Positions 1 to 10,437 of a stretch of 64,000 bases of DNA are shown piece after piece. The position numbers were made by a program, and so were the translations under genes. Numbering within the stretch: position 1 is the stretch's first letter; each line of letters starts with the position of its first letter. The notes under the pieces were generated by a model, which was not told where the DNA came from, searched no databases, and worked only from the letters and a program-made list of their open reading frames with translations. Where the stretch lies: positions 436,501-500,500 of the forward strand of contig NC_080042.1 in the NCBI RefSeq assembly GCF_012489685.1, in the 5' to 3' direction. The stretch comes from Lotus japonicus (lineage: Eukaryota; Streptophyta; Magnoliopsida; Fabales; Fabaceae).

Positions 1-1296
1 TAAATTTTGACAGCATATACGCGACAAATTAACATCTTTAAAGTCTATTTCCTTTCTTCTAATTTTTAAAACTTCAATATCATTAAGACAATAATTTTCA
101 GCTTCTAATAGATTAATGGAATCAATAACACAACATATGACTGAGTTGCAGACTTCATAGGCTGTTTCAGAACATCTAATAACTAAAATTAATATAACAT
201 AACTTCAGCTCTCAACAACATTCTAAAGTCTTCAAAACCATTATCTGCAAATCATCCACTTCGCTTCAACATGCCAAGTGGCGAAACCATGCCTCGCTTC
301 TGCATTCAGAACAGCCATAGCCAGCACCATAGCAGGATATGTCACCATTGATGACCCTACCTTCTTTCATGACCAACTCATAAAAAACATGAAAAAGATT
401 TGCATAAAGGAGGATAAAAGAGTATGGGTGAAGAGACTTACAGTTAAGTGAGTGATGGAAAAAAACCCTCTTTTATTCAAGCACACACAGAATTCCCAAA
501 ATTATGTTAATTTGTTAAGTTAAACAGTCATAGTCAATCCTACCACTCTGTAAAATCAACAAAAAAATACTTCACCATTATGTACTAAATTGAAGCAGAA
601 ATCAGCTTTTACCTTTAAAGATATATTATCAAACAAAACCAAAGAAAGAAATTGCTTCAGCTCCCTTCTGATTCAAGAAGCTGTATCAAAAGAAAAATGC
701 TTCAGCTCATTTCTGATTCAAGTTAGCTCTTAGAATTAAATTCCTTCAGCTCATTTCTTATAACATCCACAAAGGCATTAAATTGAAAAGCCTTCTTAGA
801 TAATCAAAGCAAACTCTATCTTGGTTGCCTCTAACAATTAAATTGTAGTATGTAACATTGTAGAGATTCATTTTCTCACCTGAAACATCTATCCAGCTGC
901 TTCATGCTCTCATCAAAGAAAATCTTATGGACAAACTTCCATTAATTCGGTTTTGATATCCTATAATTCTTTAAGGCTTTAGTAGTAACACATTTAAAAG
1001 AAAATCTTGTTGACAAACTTCCGTTAATTCCCCACTGCTGTTCCACTGTCGTATTTACATGTTAGATTTCCTCTCCGACCAATCTTTGTGTGCTGGATTC
1101 CCTCTCCCACCTCTCTTTCGTGTGAAGACTGCAGATTAATAACATATCAAAATAATTAAACTGCTAAGAAAAAGAGTTTTTATAAGAACCAAAAACGTAC
1201 TGAACCAAGAACCAAAATAAACTATCAAAGATGCACCAACTGAGAAAGTTGTTAATTACTCTACACAGGAGAGACTTTCGTAAATTAGTTGCGTGC
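1..1296. other. AT-rich non-coding stretch
   Basis: No coding region, RNA gene or transposon boundary could be supported here. The stretch is AT-rich. Around 655-770 a short motif related to CTTCAGCTCNTTTCTGATTCA occurs about three times. It ends with the left 8-bp target duplication of the hAT-like element (1289-1296). Confidence 0.5.
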
Positions 1297-2343
1297 CAGT
1301 GTTGTCAAATCGCGATCGCGGAATATCGCGGCGAGGCCAAAATCCGCTATTTCATTTAGCGGATAGCGTCGCGGGCAAATAGCGGTATCCGCATAGCGGT
1401 TAAAATAAGTAAAAAAAAATTATAGAAAAACAGCTTGTTGTGCTGTTTGTGCTAGTAAAAAACAGTTGCAAAAAATAAATAAAATTAAGACATCTAATGA
1501 AATGCATAAAATGATCATGATAGAACAAATTTTAGAAACAAAACAGGGGAAAAAAAACAGAAAATAAAAAAACATTGTATGTAATGGCAAAAATAAACAA
1601 AAGATGATGTGAAGAAAGAACAAATATTAGAAACATAGGTTCACATTCACAATGGAAGAAGAAAAACAGAACAGATCATGATGGGAGAGGAGAAAAAGGA
1701 AGAACAGATATTAGAAACAAAACAGGACGGAAAAAAACAGAAAACAGAGTGTGAAAAAAAAAGAAAAAGAGAGTCTGAAAATGTGCAGAAAGAAGGAAGG
1801 GAAAAAGAAAAGTAAAGAAAACAGGGTATGAAAAAAGTAAACAGAGGCTAAAAACAAAAAACGGAAGAGTACGTAAAAGAAAAAGAAAGAAATAAATAAA
1901 AAACAAAAAAACAGAGCATGGCAGAGTGAAGAGATGGGAGCCAGAAACTCGCCGGAAAAGTCATCAGAAAAGCTATTGGGGTTGCCGGAGATGAGGGTCA
2001 GAAGCTTGATGTAGAAGGAGGAAGAGAGAAGGGAAAACTCGAAAGGTTTTGAGGCTTTTATAGAGTGAAGATTTGAAGTTATAAAACTTTTCTTCCATTA
2101 ATTCAGTCGGTGGCTGATTCCCACCTCCCAAGCGGTGCCTTTTTGAAAAAAAGTCCTAAAATCACACGTGATCTTCTCTTCCACCGCTATTTTCGCTTTG
2201 CCCGTCGCGGCGCTATTCAGTTTTGCGGCGCTATTGCGTTTATCGCGTTTGCCGCTACGTCGCGGCGTCGCGATCGCGGCACGGCGAATTTCCGCTACGT
2301 TATAGCGGCATAGCGGCGCTATAACCGCTATTTAACAACACTG
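1297..2343. mobile_element. Non-autonomous hAT-like DNA transposon with 8-bp target duplication
   Basis: The left end reads CAGTGTTGTCAAAT and the reverse complement of the right end reads CAGTGTTGTTAAAT, so the terminal inverted repeats match at 13 of 14 bases. The 8 bp TTGCGTGC occurs directly before (1289-1296) and directly after (2344-2351). An 8-bp duplication with CAGTG-type ends is the hAT superfamily signature. Subterminal regions are full of short GCGGCGCTAT / ATAGCGG words in both orientations, as expected for transposase-binding arrays. The interior (about 1420-1915) is a purine-rich low-complexity tract, and its translations are meaningless Phe/Leu-rich strings. No transposase is present, so mobilisation would need a transposase in trans. 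Confidence 0.85.
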
Positions 2344-2351
2344 TTGCGTGC

Positions 2352-3364
2352 TACAAAATCATATCTCACTTAGCTCTTTGACTCGTACACAAATTGTCTT
2401 TCCAAAACAAGCTAATAGAAGTCACAATACACGAGCTTTAAGAGAACTCTTCCACCAAAATTCTACCACTGATATTCCATGTAAGTGAAACAAAATATCC
2501 AGTACAGTTTGAATTTAGCAGAAATAGACATATAAAGGATATTCCTACTATTCTCTTAATTGAAGCTTTTTTACAAAAACCATAGAGGTTCACTTTCTAG
2601 GCATACTTAAAGGGGGTCATTTACGTTCAAACAACTAGCAACCATCGGTAAAAGCAAAATCAAGGAGTTCCCAAAATTTCAAATAACACGAGTAATTACC
2701 AACTGAATTTTTCCAACTGTTTTTTTTATCCAAGCTCTACTTGCGGACTTCCCCATCTTGCCCAAGGTTCTGTATTGGATTTAATAGAAAATGAAAATCA
2801 AAATAAAAAGGAAATATAGAGAACTGCAAATTTATAATAAACTTCATAAACTGCATGATAGCAAAACAACTAAAAACCAGATATAGTGAAAGTGAAAACA
2901 TAAAGGCAAAGATGCTTCAATCTTTATGAGGGAGTAAACTTCAAACAATGTAACATAGGATACAAAACCCATTTTTCCCCTTTATATTTCACCGCAAAAG
3001 GTGAGCATGGTTTAACTCAAAGGTTCTCAAGATAAACCAATCCTCAAGCTAATCAACCATACCATCATCAAGCAAACACATAAACTGAAGCAAACAGTGC
3101 AAGGTGCATGCATCAACAACCCTATCATCACCCAGTTAATTCTATCATCTAAAGCAAACAATACAATGCAAGGTGCATACAATGTCAACCCCATCATCAA
3201 GCATGTTACGGTGGCAAGCAGTGAGCACCTACAACTAAAACAATACAAAAACATAACATGAAAAAGAAACTCAAGACAAATTATAGTATAAACCTGGACT
3301 TACATACTCTGCTTTGTCCCAGACAAAGCTGGCTGAATGGAAGGGGTGAGAAACAGAGAAACCC
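2352..3364. other. Non-coding stretch, nothing recognised
   Basis: AT-rich sequence without a supportable gene. A short loose repeat containing 'aagcaaac...caaggtgcatac' words occurs near 3060-3190. It may be the downstream flank of the minus-strand glycosyltransferase fragment that ends at 3365. Confidence 0.4.
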
Positions 3365-3790
3365 TCAAACTCGTTCTCCGGCAAATGCCACGATTATTGA
3401 GACTTCGTAGAAAGGCCCTCGAAGAACACCAACAAACACCCAGCGAGTGGAAGTGTCCCCCGTAGGCTGCAAGCAGAAACTCGCCTGCGACATGGGTCTC
3501 ATGAACCTCTTAGGGTCATGCTCGCAAACACAATTGGAGCCATCAACGACATCACAGAGTTTGTCGTAGCCGAACGGCATATTCCCGGTGCCGGCGAATA
3601 GGGCGAGGGCGTCGTGATTGGAGCGGTAGACGCGTTGGATTCGGGAATCTAAGAGGGCGAGATTGGGAGGGTGAAAGCAGTTAGGTTGTAGAATTGGGGC
3701 GTTGGAAAGAATCAAAGTGGAAGGATGCACAGCGGCGGCGGTCGTGAATGAACAACGGCGAGGTGGAGGTGATGATTGAAATGAACACAA
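3365..3790 (-). pseudogene. Fragment of an exostosin-type (GT47) glycosyltransferase
   Basis: The 141-codon minus-strand frame contains residues FCLQPTGDTSTR at about 104-115, preceded by a C-x-C-E-H-D-P segment and RFMRPMSQAS. This matches the FCLQPxGDxxTR core of plant GT47 (exostosin family, MUR3/XLT2-like) enzymes, which transfer sugars to xyloglucan or pectin in the Golgi. Family members are usually 450 residues or more, with a membrane anchor and further conserved blocks such as the 'AGCIPVFF' segment after this motif. That block is absent here: the frame diverges right after the TR and stops 26 codons later. The N-terminal third looks unrelated. I read it as a rearranged gene fragment; a short functional product cannot be excluded. 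Confidence 0.55.
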
Positions 3791-4056
3791 CAGGGAGAGA
3801 TTAGGGTTTACATGGAAAAGTTTTCAAAATGTAATTTTGATTTGATTTTCAGTTATAATTTAATTGTTTTACAGTAAATACTTAATTACCTAATGACAAT
3901 TACATGAAAGTATAGGGACTGAAATTGGGATTTTAGAAAACTTGTTGGCCTGACTCATGGCACACACTTAAACGGATTTCTATTGGGCCACGTAGCAGTG
4001 GCATCACTGCCTCCTCTTTTAGGGTGGCATCTTATAATTCGCCATTAATTATTGTA

Positions 4057-5455
4057 AGCCAAAGAATCAGGGTGGGCTGGGGTTAAAAGACTTCTCAATG
4101 TTCAATAAGGCTCTTATGGGTAAGTGGAGGTGGCGTTTTTTAAATGAGCCTGATACATTTTGGTGTAGGGTGATTAAAGCTCAGACTGACATTGGCGAGT
4201 CTAGGTCCCCATGGTGGAGAGATGTGATCTCATTGTGTTCAGATGAGTCTAGGCACTGGTTTGATGAAGGTCTTGGGAAGTCACTGGGGGAAGGAGATAA
4301 AACTAGTTTCTGGTGAGAAGATTGGACGGGCTTGGGGCATTTGGAAGGTCAGTTTCATAGACTGTATAACTTATCTCAGAATAAGTATGTTGTCATAAAG
4401 GAGGTTGGGGAGTGGCGGGATGGAGTGTGGCGCTGGTTGTTGAAGTGGTTTGAGAGGGATGGAGGAATTGTGGTTGCACGATTTGCTCCAAGGGGTTAAT
4501 AGTGGTTGCTTGCGGGAAGGTAGGCCAGATAGGTGGTTGTGGGAGCCAAGTGGGGAAGGGATTTATACAGTTAACTCAGCTTACTCTTTTTTGCAGGTTG
4601 CAGCTGTGGTGGATCCAGATATTGATTTTAATCTAGTTTGGACAGGCCTTGTCCCTTCAAATGTTAAGGCTTTTGTTTGGCGTTTGTTGTTGAATCGAGT
4701 TCAAACAAAGGTTAATCTTTGGCGGCGTCAAGTTATGCGGAATGCTCAAAATCTGCTCTGTCCGTTTTTCCACCTGGTGGAGGAGGGTACATATAATTTA
4801 TTTTGCTCCTATGTATGCTCCATGGAGGTTTGGCAGGCAGTGTGTCGCTGGTTTGGGGTATCTACCGCTTTACCTGATCTGATAAAATCCTTATTTGTTC
4901 AATTTCCGTTCTATAGTTGTCGGAGATCGCAGAGGGAGGCTTTACTGACTGTTTGGATGGCGACTTGCTGGTCTTTGTGGTTAATGCACAACAACATCAT
5001 TTTTAAAGATGGGAATTTTGATTCAAGTTTGCTTTTGGAGTTGATTCAAGTCCGATCTTGGCATTGGATCAAAGCTAAGAGGAAGGTATTTTGTAATTCT
5101 CTGTTTGAATGGAAATTGAGTCCTATGAATTGCTTAGCTCCATTATAAGCTTGGCTTCTAGCTGTTGCCGTATGGGTTTGTTTTGTCAGCATATGGTTTC
5201 ATGTTTCTGTGGGCAGGGTTTGGTCATGGTGTGGTTGGATCTTTTGTATTTTTTGGTTGTGGTTTTGGGTATTTGGGATTGGATAGTGAGCTGCTGTGTT
5301 GTTGTTGGTTTGCTTTTGTGGGGGCTTCATTAGCTTGTTGTTTTGCATTGGGTTCTTTTCCTTTTCCTTTTATTTTTATTTTCTCTCCTCGTATTTGGGT
5401 TTGGCACCCCTTGTGCCAAGTTTGAATGCAATTTTTGGTTTATCAAAAAAAATAA
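4057..5455 (+). mobile_element. 5'-truncated LINE (L1-type non-LTR retrotransposon)
   Basis: The segment carries the C-terminal part of a LINE polyprotein followed by a 3' untranslated region ending in an A-rich tail (ATCAAAAAAAATAAA). A candidate 10-bp target duplication, AATTATTGTA, lies at 4047-4056 and 5456-5465. The missing 5' part (endonuclease and reverse transcriptase core) fits the abortive reverse transcription common for LINE insertions. Translations of 5109-5603 are untranslated-region noise. Confidence 0.7.
4098..5148 (+). pseudogene. LINE ORF2 C-terminal remnant with zf-RVT domain
   Basis: Two frames together cover the end of a plant LINE reverse transcriptase protein. 4098-4316 encodes the W-R-W-R-F segment that normally follows the polymerase domain and ends at TGA (4314-4316) inside an otherwise recognisable 'SFW...W' block. 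After a frameshift, 4450-5148 encodes the zf-RVT domain (PF13966-like): a 'Y-T-V-N-S-A-Y' start near residue 40, 'FVWRLLLNRVQTKVNLWRR' and a degraded Cys/His zinc region. The stop plus frame change show it is non-functional. The catalytic YADD-type block is not in the window. Confidence 0.75.
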
Positions 5456-5457
5456 AA

Positions 5458-5528
5458 TTATTGTACTGTTGAACAGTCTTCAATTTAATAGTCAAACCAG
5501 ATTTTTGGCTTTGGTCCATTGTAACTTC
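5458..5528. repeat. Direct repeat of 71 bp, copy 1
   Basis: Matches 7420-7490 with two mismatches by eye. It overlaps the right target duplication of the LINE (5456-5465). The two copies are 1,962 bp apart and enclose a retroposed segment and an AT-rich region. Confidence 0.8.
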
Positions 5529-5623
5529 CCTAGTAAGGGTTGGGCTTTGCCCTGTTTCTTATTTAATTTTTTTTTTGAAAGTGTTGTTTCCTATTTAATC
5601 TGATCCATGAGAAGTAATAACAA

Positions 5624-6720
5624 CACTCTATTTAATCTGATCCAAAAAAAGAACTTAAAGATAACTGGTTGAATTTAACAGCCACGCCGTTTTCATCCCC
5701 TCTGCTAGGGTTTCTCACATACAGTGCCATCCTCTCCCCTTGGGGGCTCCTCCCCCTTGGGGAGCCTCTTCTCCTCCTCTAGGGAGTTTTTATTTCCTGC
5801 TTGGTAGGTCTCTCCCACAATAGGTGGGTTTTCTTCCACAATAGGTGGATTTTCTTCCACAGTAGGTGGATTTATTACCCAAATAAGTGGGTTTTTTTGT
5901 GTGTGGGTTTCATCCCCTTCATATGGCCACCATGTTCCTCCGCCCTAGCCGCCTCTTCCTCCATCATGGCCACCTCCACTACCACTGGAAGCTCTGCTGC
6001 AGATGTTGATTCGAAAGACCACCGCCCCACCGCCACAAATCCGCGAAAACCACCGCTGCCAGGCCTCTGTTAAAGGTGAGAGCTTTTGCCTATTCTAACT
6101 AGTTTTTGAAGTGGGGTTTGGGGTGATTGTGGAGTTCTGCGAGTGCTCCCTGTCGTCCTTTGCCCCTTTGCACCACTGTTCACGGCAGCCGGCGCCAGTC
6201 CCTCCATGTCTGCGCTCATGTCCACTTCCTCCTCCTTTGGTCCAGTTGATTTATCACTGTCTTAGGCTGCTTCAACCTTTTTCCGCCTGGTTCCTGCTCC
6301 TGCAAAAGCTTCCTACTTCTCCTTACTTTCAGAGGTGCTGGTTTGTCCCTGTTGATGCTGCTGCTGAAGCCATGTTTGTGCTTCCTTGATAGCCGCACAA
6401 TTGCAACTCCGGCAGAGTCGAAGAGTTGTTAAAATAGGAGCGCTATTTAAAATTGAAGACATAAGCTTATCCGCTCAGAAGTCAACCGGTCTCTCTTTGC
6501 TATTTTGGAGATTTAGGAGCTTTTGTATTTGACCCTTGGGGTTTTACTTCATGTTTTTAGCTGATGTTCAACTTTGTTGTCTGAGTGTGCATGTTTGGTC
6601 CTTAAATTGCTTATGTATTGCATTGTGATATCGCTCATTGAGATTTATTCTCGCATGTTGTAAGTGCCGTTAGGCAACCCCTTGGGTTTTGAATGGATTA
6701 TAATCCTTTGACAAAAAAAA
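5624..6720 (+). mobile_element. Retroposed segment with A-tail and long target duplication
   Basis: A 27-bp sequence at 5597-5623 recurs at 6721-6747 with one mismatch. The second copy follows an A-run (TTTGACAAAAAAAA, about 6707-6720), the layout left by target-primed reverse transcription. The 1.1-kb body has a pyrimidine-rich, GC-richer front with four roughly 21-bp tandem units built on CCACAATAGGTGG (about 5812-5893) and a LINE-like 3' tail. No reverse transcriptase is encoded; the short open frames at 5801-6389 have no recognisable similarity. It could be an internally deleted LINE or a processed transcript. Confidence 0.6.
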
Positions 6721-6747
6721 AATCTGATCCATGAGAAGTGATAACAA

Positions 6748-7419
6748 GAAAGAAATTGGTGGGACCAATCTGAAAAAGTTTTCTTCCCAAATCGGACGGA
6801 AAACTGGCAAAAAGGATCCATTTTTTCAATATGACCAAAATGCCCATGTTTGTATTCTCTTTTTGTCAAAAGATTTTAAAACCTTTTATCAATCAATTTG
6901 TTGTCGACGTCAAAAATAAATTCTCCATTCTCACTATTTTTTTTTTGCGCCTTACGTTCCCAGTAATACATACATATATAATATAATAATAAATTTTTAA
7001 GTGTTATTTTATAATTTAGTATTTTGGTGTAGAATACGATAATTATAGTAAATTTTAATATAAAATGTATTGTATTAATAATTTTTTGACAGATACAATA
7101 AATGATAATTATAATTTTTTTTGAACTTTATATTAATTTTAAAAATTATTTTTAATACACCTTTGAATATTAATATATTTTAAATGTGATATATAAATTA
7201 TTTATAAACTTTATATGTTGAGGGTAAAAAAGTAATTATTCATCACACTACTTTTCTTTCCTTTCACTTTTTCTTTCACATTCTCTCATACCAAACAATC
7301 TAAAAAATCATCTCACTTTCCATTCTCTTTCTTTCCTCACTCTTTCTTTCCTTCCACTTTTCTTTCCCCTCATTTTCTTTCCCAACCAAACACAACAATT
7401 GTGTTAGTCTTTACTTTAA
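6748..7419. other. AT-rich spacer with pyrimidine tract
   Basis: No gene seen. 6955-7235 is extremely AT-rich. 7250-7385 is a CTTTC-rich pyrimidine tract on the plus strand. Confidence 0.5.
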
Positions 7420-7490
7420 TTATTGTACTGTTGAACACTCTTCAATTTAATAGTCAAACCATATTTTTGGCTTTGGTCCATTGTAACTTC
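7420..7490. repeat. Direct repeat of 71 bp, copy 2
   Basis: Second copy of the sequence at 5458-5528, with two mismatches by eye. It lacks the adjoining LINE. Confidence 0.8.
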
Positions 7491-8141
7491 GGTGAATGTT
7501 ATGGTGGGTTAGTGACCTAGGTGGTGTTGGCGCACGAGCTATTTAGGACCACAAAAAATTAGCAAAAAAAAATCTAAATATATATTCATGGGCATTAAAA
7601 AATGAGTGGTTGTAAATAAATTAGGGTAAGTTACTATTTTATCCCTCCTCCCATTTTACCATTATATCCTTCAGTATATTTTATTTTTTCGCATCATTAC
7701 CATTATACCCTTCCACTGCATCTCTCCCTCTCTCGCCGGCGCCGACCACTCCGCCGTGGGTTCTGCTTCTTCTCTCGCTTAACTCGCTCGCTTCCTCTCT
7801 GGCGGATGCTCCCCCTTTCACCTCCCTCGTTCACACCCGCTCTTAACTCGCAAGGGCGGTGAATGGTTTCTCAGGGGGAAAATGATCAAGTAGAGCTTGA
7901 GATTAAGGTATTGAATTCTTTCTCTTGTAAATTTATGTATATTAAACTTAGCATTGAATGAATCGGTGGGGGTTATCGGTGGATCACTGGATTGAGCAGG
8001 ATTTGGAGAACAAGAACGAGGATTTTGGGTACTAGTGCTCTTCAAATCAGATTTTCTTCTCAACTTTTTTAGAGTCTAAGATTCTGTTTGTTGATTATTT
8101 GTGATGCTATAACTCCAGTTGTTGCATTTCTGTTTGAGCAG
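7491..8141. other. Non-coding stretch, possibly old UTR/intron sequence
   Basis: No supportable coding exon. 7715-7910 is GC-richer with TCTC repeats and a splice-donor-like AAG|GTATTG near 7906, resembling a 5' leader exon. It could belong with the RPB6-like exon fragment just downstream, but this is not proven. Confidence 0.3.
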
Positions 8142-8200
8142 CATGAATGCACCTGTCATGGTCGAGTTGGCAGGGGAATCTCACCCAATAAAACCTTTTG
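8142..8200 (+). pseudogene. Exon fragment similar to RNA polymerase subunit RPB6
   Basis: Right after an intron-like pyrimidine tract ending TTTGAGCAG, the sequence reads MNAPVMVELAGESHPI. The conserved block of the shared RNA polymerase I/II/III subunit RPB6 (RPABC2) is MNAPVMVELEGETDP. The similarity ends after about 15 residues and the following sequence does not continue the family. The preceding intron-like sequence suggests a genomic gene fragment rather than a cDNA copy. It cannot be functional, since the family is about 130-150 residues long. Confidence 0.5.
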
Positions 8201-9261
8201 TTCCCATTACAATCTCATGCTTTTGTTCTTCTACATTACAACTTACCTCTTTCTCAATTTTACTGATTTGTTGGTGTCTGTTAGTAATGGTCCTGGTTTG
8301 TAGCAACCAAAATATGTTTTTGTTGAGGTGTTAGTCATGAGTTGCAGGTTTTTAGGAGTTTAGTTAGTTTGAATTGATTTGAATTCTATTTAAGTGGTAT
8401 AATGGTTTAACTTCTGTAATATCATTTGGAGATTTACATAGGGTAATTGATATGATAGCTAAAAAAAGCAAGCCTAGTTCATATATGCTTTAAGCTTGTT
8501 TGATGAACTTATTGAAAAATCAAATTCAGAAGAGTTCATAGGTGGCCATATCTTATTTAGAAAGGATTTAGAAATTATATTGAGAAGCTGTTTTAATAAG
8601 ATTAACCGAACACTTGCTCAGGTGTGTAACTTATGATATAAGTTCTCTTTCAAACCGATCCTATAAGGTTTCTTTTTTTTTTAACTTAATACATGATGTG
8701 CTATGTGAAAGAGTTTGTCTTATGATATAAGCTCTCTTTCAAACAGATCCTATTTGCATGCGTAGAAATTGATGGAATATCAGGTGTATGGCTTTGACTT
8801 GGTTTGGTAGTATACTTCTTTTTAATCCTATTCTATGATGTTGAATTCTGATTATAATTGTCGATGTTGCTGCAATTTTTTGTTTTCAGAACAAACAAGG
8901 TGGGTTATGGGTCAAACTCCCATGATTTCTGATTGGAAATTGGATATCGGTTATCTGGTCATATTTATCTTGATGCTTAATTGAATAAGGTTCTTGATAA
9001 GTAGATGATAACACTGGTTAATCTGATGAATATTATTGAACTGAAACTGAGGTTACAACCTGGAAATCAATTTGAGAATTGAACCAGGGAATTGGGGAAT
9101 TACAGGGAAATTGGGAAAAGGGGAAGAATAATGGAAACTAGGGTGAATCTGCTTGGACTTTCATCTGGTTCTGAGCTTTGGCCAGATTCCCTTTTAACTC
9201 TTCCAGACATCTGATTAACTTCCTCCACCCTTGAAGTTGCGGTGTATAGTGATGAATTGTT

Positions 9262-9445
9262 GAATTGATGAAGTGTTTTATCCAAATTTTACTAGTAAAG
9301 GATAATTAAAACAATTATTTATTAGGGCTGATTTTTATTTGGCAATTCTATCCTACCGTGAGGTTAATTCAGTGTATGATTTGGTTACCCAAACAGAAGT
9401 AATGAGATTAGTAGCGAATTAAAGGGAAATGCATGTAAAAGCAAG
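9262..9445. repeat. Dispersed direct duplication, copy 1
   Basis: Shares long blocks with 9661-9822, such as the TGATGAAT/TTTTATCCAAATTTT start and the GGTTACCCAAACAGAAGTA block, with small indels between the copies. Confidence 0.7.
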
Positions 9446-9660
9446 CTTAATTCTTTTTTTTATTGCACTATTATTCCTTTTAATAGGCTACTAATAAACA
9501 CTCTGTGGAGATTGACAATAATAATAATAATTTATTCTTACTTCTTTTCATTCCTTTATGTCGTATACGTGGATGGCGAATCAAATGTATTCTCTGTGAA
9601 ATGATTAACTGTGCATTAAATCAAAAAGTGAAGAAAACGTAACAATCTTAATTACAAACT

Positions 9661-9822
9661 TGATGAATTGTTTTATCCAAATTTTTCTAGTAAAGGATAA
9701 TTAATACAATTATTTATTAGGGCTTATTTTTATGTGGCAATTCTATGTGCCCGTGAGGTTAATTCCATTCATGATGTGGTTACCCAAACAGAAGTAGTGA
9801 GTTAAAGGGAAATGCATGTACC
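9661..9822. repeat. Dispersed direct duplication, copy 2
   Basis: Second, diverged copy of 9262-9445, about 400 bp downstream. The order of the blocks is conserved. Confidence 0.7.
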
Positions 9823-10437
9823 TGAACAAGCATTTTTTTTTTTGGTCAATTACCTGAACAAGCATTAACTACCAGCCTTGTGGACATCTGGGATTCTGGG
9901 CCATGGAAATGATGCAAGGGCATCTGGGCCAAGGCCCAAAAGGATTTCATTAGGGCCTAGTATTCAGCTTTATTTTACTGAGTTATCTACCTAAAGAAAT
10001 ATTAATATGCTGGTTATTTGTATTCCCTATTTGTAGCTTTGGGCCATTGGGCCTTAGAATGAAGAGTCCATAGACTCATAGGAAAACAATTTTTGACCAA
10101 AAAAAAAGGAAAACAATTAATGGAACTTATCAGAAAACTGGGCATTGCTCAAATTTGTCTTTCTTTCTTAATTTTTCCTTCTTGAACGTCTGCTAGGGTT
10201 TTGGTAGGGAAACAGCGAATGGGTGGGACTTCACTTTGACTTGAACTCTGCGTCTTCCTCCTCCGTCGCATTAGGGTTTTGCAGAGTTCCAGTGGGTTCA
10301 CTTTCATAGCTTTGACCAGTGAAACATGGCATTTCCATTTGATTCATTCTGCTAATTCCTAAATTCGAAAATCACTGATCATTTCTGTCTGATACAGTTT
10401 TGTTCCTCGCTTCATCTGCACTTGATTTACCCTCTCA

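Larger units (their letters stand above)
8201..10437. other. Non-coding stretch upstream of the exonuclease pseudogene
   Basis: No coding exon supported. A short motif, 'cttatgatataagYtctctttcaaac', occurs twice (about 8630 and 8717). 9262-9445 and 9661-9822 are duplicated copies described separately. 10190-10437 contains TAGGGTTTTG words (plant telo-box-like, common in leaders of housekeeping genes) and probably holds the promoter and 5' leader of the gene starting at 10438. Confidence 0.4.

Noticed and set aside
1420..1906. Minus-strand Phe/Leu-rich frames inside the hAT-like element
   Set aside because: Low-complexity purine tract read backwards; not protein coding.
5109..5603. Three overlapping plus-strand frames after the LINE ORF
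   Set aside because: GT-rich LINE 3' untranslated sequence up to the A-tail, with hydrophobic nonsense translations.
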